This document shows positions 47,628-50,066 of a stretch of DNA of 50,066 nucleotides, piece by piece. A program made the translations under genes and the position numbers. Within the stretch, counting starts at the first letter, position 1; every line of letters starts with the position of its first letter. Below the pieces are notes generated by a model, which worked only from the letters and a program-made list of their open reading frames with translations, searched no databases and was not told the origin of the DNA. Source of the DNA: JALYOC01 sp036675345 (lineage in GTDB: Bacteria > Myxococcota > Myxococcia > Myxococcales > Myxococcaceae); contig JAKFFE010000004.1 of NCBI GenBank assembly GCA_036675345.1, positions 1 through 50,066 on the forward strand. Direction: 5' to 3'.

Positions 47628-50066
47628 CGGAAGAAGCCCTTCTTGCCGGGAGGGTTCTTCTTCCGCATCTCGATCAGCCGCAGCTCCTGGTTCGCCTCCA
47701 GGTGCTTGGGGTTGGCGCGGATCGCGTCCTTGAAGTGGCGCTCGGCGCGGTCGGTGTCGTTCTCCACGCGCGCGATCACGCCCAGCTGGTAGTGGGCGCG
47801 GTCACACTGGGGATCCTTGCGGACCGCCTCGGCCATCATCGACTTGGCAGTGGGAGCCTCTGACTTGCGGGCCGGGTCCATGTAGATGGCCCAGGCCTTG
47901 GCGGCCAGGTACAGCGGCAGCGGGTCCAGCTCCCAGGCGCGCTGGAAAAGTTCCTCGGCGGGCTTGAACTCGCGCTTCTTGAAGGCGACCTCGCCCCGCT
48001 TGAACTGCTCGCTGGCGTCCGCGACTGCCTTGGGGCCCGTGGACTGCGGGGTTCCGGCCGGAGGCTTGGGCTTGCTGACGGTGGAGAGGTAGGCGGTGCG
48101 CTTCTGGTCGTCGTAGAGGACCTCGTAGGCCTCGCGGATCGACTCGAACACCGAGGTCCCCTGCGCGGCGAGGCTGGCCATCGACTGGGGCAGGCGGTCC
48201 GGGTGGAACACCTTGGCCAGGCTGAGGAAGGCGGCCTTCACCTGCTCCTTGGTGGCGTTCTTGGGCAACCCCAGGATCTCGAAGTGATCCTTGCCGGTCT
48301 TGAGCTCGGCGAAGCGCCCTTCGATCGCCGTGGCCAACTGCCTCTCCTCCACCGAGCTGCCGTTCGCGGCGTTGGGGGCATTGGAGGTGGGAGTCGGGTT
48401 GGAAGGCGCAGTCCCGGCAGCAGCCGCGGGGGCGGCGCTGGGGCGAGGCTGCAAGGCGCCCATGTTCTCCATGGCACGACGCAGCAACCGCTGACGGCGG
48501 AGCTTCGCGGCCTCCACGGGATCTGAGGGTTCTTCAGCCAAATCGTCCTCGTCAAACGGCCAGAGGTCTTCCAACTCGTCCAACCCGGTCATTAACCCAG
48601 GTTCGACGCCAATGTTAGCGGCCGTCGGATCACCTCCGACCGGCGGAGGGAGGGGTCCGCTGGGCATGGCCTCGATGGAGGCCTCCACGATCGACTCCGC
48701 TTCCGGGATTTCCGAGAGCTCGGGCATCCCCACCAGGCGTTCGAGGTGGGCATCCACCTTCTTGAGCGCCTCCTCGAAGGAGGAGGACAGCGAGTCGTCG
48801 GGGTTCTTGTCGAAGGCGACAATCCGCCACAGGTCCTTCTCATCCGCGAACTGCGGCGGGGCGGGCACCGAGGGAGAGGTCTTGCCGGGATAGGCGCCGA
48901 CCGGCTTTCGCGGCTGGCCGGTGGGAATGGTCCAGAAGGAGTCCGCTGCGTCCGACTCCGGAGGCTCGAAGGGGAACTCCGGGATGGTGGTCTCCGGGAT
49001 CCCCGCGGGCGCAGTGTCGGCCTCCACATCGCCCACCAGGATCTCTCCCAGCGCGCCGATCTCCAGCTCCTGTCCGGAGTCCAGATCCCCGACCACGATC
49101 TCCTTGGGATCGGCGACGGGAGTGGACCGGGCCAGCAGCGACTCCCAGCCACCGGGAGGCAAGGTGATCGGGGAAGTGCTCGCCGGGTCTGACCTGGCCA
49201 GCAGCGCTTCCCAGCCCTCGGGAGGCATCGCATTGGGGGCGGTGATCGCCTGGCCCCAATCCATGTTGGCGGCCGAAGGAAGGACGGGTTCGGGGACCGC
49301 CTCCAGCAACGGGAGGTCCTCGGGGGCGGGGAGCTCCGGTGCGGCCTCGAGGAGCGGCACCTCCTCCATGGCCGGGGTCGCCTCCAGCAACGGCATTGCA
49401 TCCAGCCCGGGGTCCGCGGAAACGGAAGGGCTGCCGGCAGGCTCGCTCAGCCAGGCGTCGGAGGCATCGGCGCGCGACCGACGCAGTGCCTCGTGGACCT
49501 CGGCGGCGACCCGCTGCTCTGCGTCCAACCGCGCCGCACGCATCGCCTCCTCTTCCAGGAGGTGTGCTGCCCCGGAGGGTCCCGGGGCGTCCCACTCCTG
49601 AGGAAGGGGGCTCTGCTGGGCCGCCAAGGCCTCTTCGTCGGCCTCTCGAGCCAACCGCGCGACCTCTTCGCGGGCCTCCTGGATCTCTTGAGCAGCCTGC
49701 TCGGAGTAGGCCCGCTCTCGGGCCTCCTCGGCCTCCCGATGGCGGAGTTCCTCGGCGAGACGGGCCTCTTCGGCGACGCGGGCCTCTTCGGCGACGCGGG
49801 CCTCTTCGGCGAGACGGGCCTCTTCGGCGAGACGGGCCTCTTCGGCGAGGCGGGCCTCTTCGACGACGCGGGCCTCTTCAGCGAGGCGGGCCTCTTCGGC
49901 GACGCGGGCCTCTTCGGCGACGCGGGCCTCTTCGGCGACGCGGGCCTCTTCGGCGAGACGGGCCTCTTCGGCGACGCGGGCCTCTTCGGCGAGGCGGGCC
50001 TCTTCGGCGAGGCGGGACTCTTCGACGACGCGGGCCTCTTCAGCGAGGCGGGCCTCTTCGGCGACG
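47624..50066 (-). CDS. J-domain/TPR protein with hexapeptide repeats, N-terminus beyond the window
   Basis: Partial: at least 813 residues, the frame being open to the right edge. From the edge, the visible part starts with 18 copies of (V/L)AEEAR, a charged helical repeat, then an acidic Pro/Glu/Leu-rich region with repeats such as MPLLEATP, VPLLEAAP and LPLLEAVP and GWEALLARSD/GWESLLARST. A J domain follows (around 48080-48290, DHFEILGLPKNATKEQVKAA to FHPDRLPQS, with the HPD motif that stimulates DnaK). The last 150 residues are TPR-like (FKRGEVAFKKREFKPAEELF, KDPQCDRAHYQLGVIARV). This domain order is common in myxobacterial J-domain proteins. The start codon is not in the window, so internal TTG or GTG starts should not be taken as true starts. 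Confidence 0.85.
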   Translation of the reverse strand, partial: VAEEARLAEEARVVEESRLAEEARLAEEARVAEEARLAEEARVAEEARVAEEARVAEEARLAEEARVVEEARLAEEARLAEEARLAEEARVAEEARVAEEARLAEELRHREAEEARERAYSEQAAQEIQEAREEVARLAREADEEALAAQQSPLPQEWDAPGPSGAAHLLEEEAMRAARLDAEQRVAAEVHEALRRSRADASDAWLSEPAGSPSVSADPGLDAMPLLEATPAMEEVPLLEAAPELPAPEDLPLLEAVPEPVLPSAANMDWGQAITAPNAMPPEGWEALLARSDPASTSPITLPPGGWESLLARSTPVADPKEIVVGDLDSGQELEIGALGEILVGDVEADTAPAGIPETTIPEFPFEPPESDAADSFWTIPTGQPRKPVGAYPGKTSPSVPAPPQFADEKDLWRIVAFDKNPDDSLSSSFEEALKKVDAHLERLVGMPELSEIPEAESIVEASIEAMPSGPLPPPVGGDPTAANIGVEPGLMTGLDELEDLWPFDEDDLAEEPSDPVEAAKLRRQRLLRRAMENMGALQPRPSAAPAAAAGTAPSNPTPTSNAPNAANGSSVEERQLATAIEGRFAELKTGKDHFEILGLPKNATKEQVKAAFLSLAKVFHPDRLPQSMASLAAQGTSVFESIREAYEVLYDDQKRTAYLSTVSKPKPPAGTPQSTGPKAVADASEQFKRGEVAFKKREFKPAEELFQRAWELDPLPLYLAAKAWAIYMDPARKSEAPTAKSMMAEAVRKDPQCDRAHYQLGVIARVENDTDRAERHFKDAIRANPKHLEANQELRLIEMRKKNPPGKKGFFR
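49742..50066 (-). repeat. 18-bp tandem repeat array, about 18 copies
   Basis: Inside the J-domain gene, 17 near-perfect 18-bp units (plus-strand GCGGGCCTCTTCGGCGAC type) run from 49760 to 50065, after one degenerate unit at 49742-49759. Each encodes (V/L)AEEAR; most differences fall at a C/G switch (Val/Leu codon) and an A/G (Arg codon). Units 6-8 and 15-17 carry the same rare variants (CGACGAC then CAGCGAG), suggesting a higher-order duplication of about nine units (162 bp). The array continues past the window. Confidence 0.95.

Noticed and set aside
49742..50066. CRISPR array
   Set aside because: The repeats are contiguous 18-bp units without spacers and are in frame within a coding sequence.

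Overview
The window is high-GC, densely packed bacterial DNA. It reads as a chromosomal segment of a Myxococcota-like (formerly deltaproteobacterial) organism. The signs are an IF2 with a very long Pro/Ala/Gly-rich N-terminus, a membrane-anchored REC-DUF4388-TPR protein, a J-domain/TPR protein with long charged repeats, zinc-ribbon Ser/Thr kinases (one catalytically dead), an ECF sigma factor overlapping a kinase gene, and c-di-GMP proteins (HD-GYP, PilZ). I see no insertion sequence, prophage, CRISPR array, tRNA or integrase. Species cannot be named from this sequence alone.

Layout. Positions 1-480, minus strand: four tandem sigma70-type promoters and a boxA-like leader that point out of the left edge, where a 16S rRNA gene should begin. 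752-11316: a YiiX-type hydrolase, then a minus-strand run with a HAD phosphatase, a GT39-like membrane glycosyltransferase, purB, an ABC-type binding protein, a pseudokinase with a formylglycine-enzyme-like domain, dut and an M23 peptidase. 11452-22290: the classic translation/transcription cluster, transcribed rimP-nusA-ylxR-infB-ylxP-rbfA-truB-(MoaD-like)-rpsO-pnp, with hairpins at several junctions and a second promoter for rpsO-pnp. 22430-26829: plus-strand nitrilase, then a FecR lipoprotein, LysM protein and HD-GYP phosphodiesterase in one tight unit, then a DUF971 protein. 26845-36067: a DedA-like protein, a DCC oxidoreductase with a membrane partner, an acetate kinase-PduL fusion, an ECF sigma factor plus kinase, and a GH15 hydrolase with an SDR and a membrane protein. 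36137-39823: sspB, smpB, panC, panB and a deoxynucleoside kinase. 40065-50066: two small proteins, a coiled-coil membrane protein, rsmA, tsaD, the REC-DUF4388-TPR protein, a PilZ protein and the 3' part of a J-domain protein gene whose open frame runs off the right edge through an 18-bp repeat array.

How the genes work together. Most of the window is housekeeping: rRNA, ribosome maturation, RNA decay, nucleotide and pantothenate supply, tRNA modification. The more distinctive parts are a single-chain AckA-PduL enzyme that could carry out both steps between acetyl-CoA and acetate plus ATP; SmpB next to SspB, whose products act at the start and end of ssrA-tagged protein disposal; a FecR/LysM/HD-GYP unit that looks like an envelope-to-c-di-GMP circuit; and a transmembrane pseudokinase receptor. 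Many genes overlap by 1-13 nt, so translational coupling is common here.
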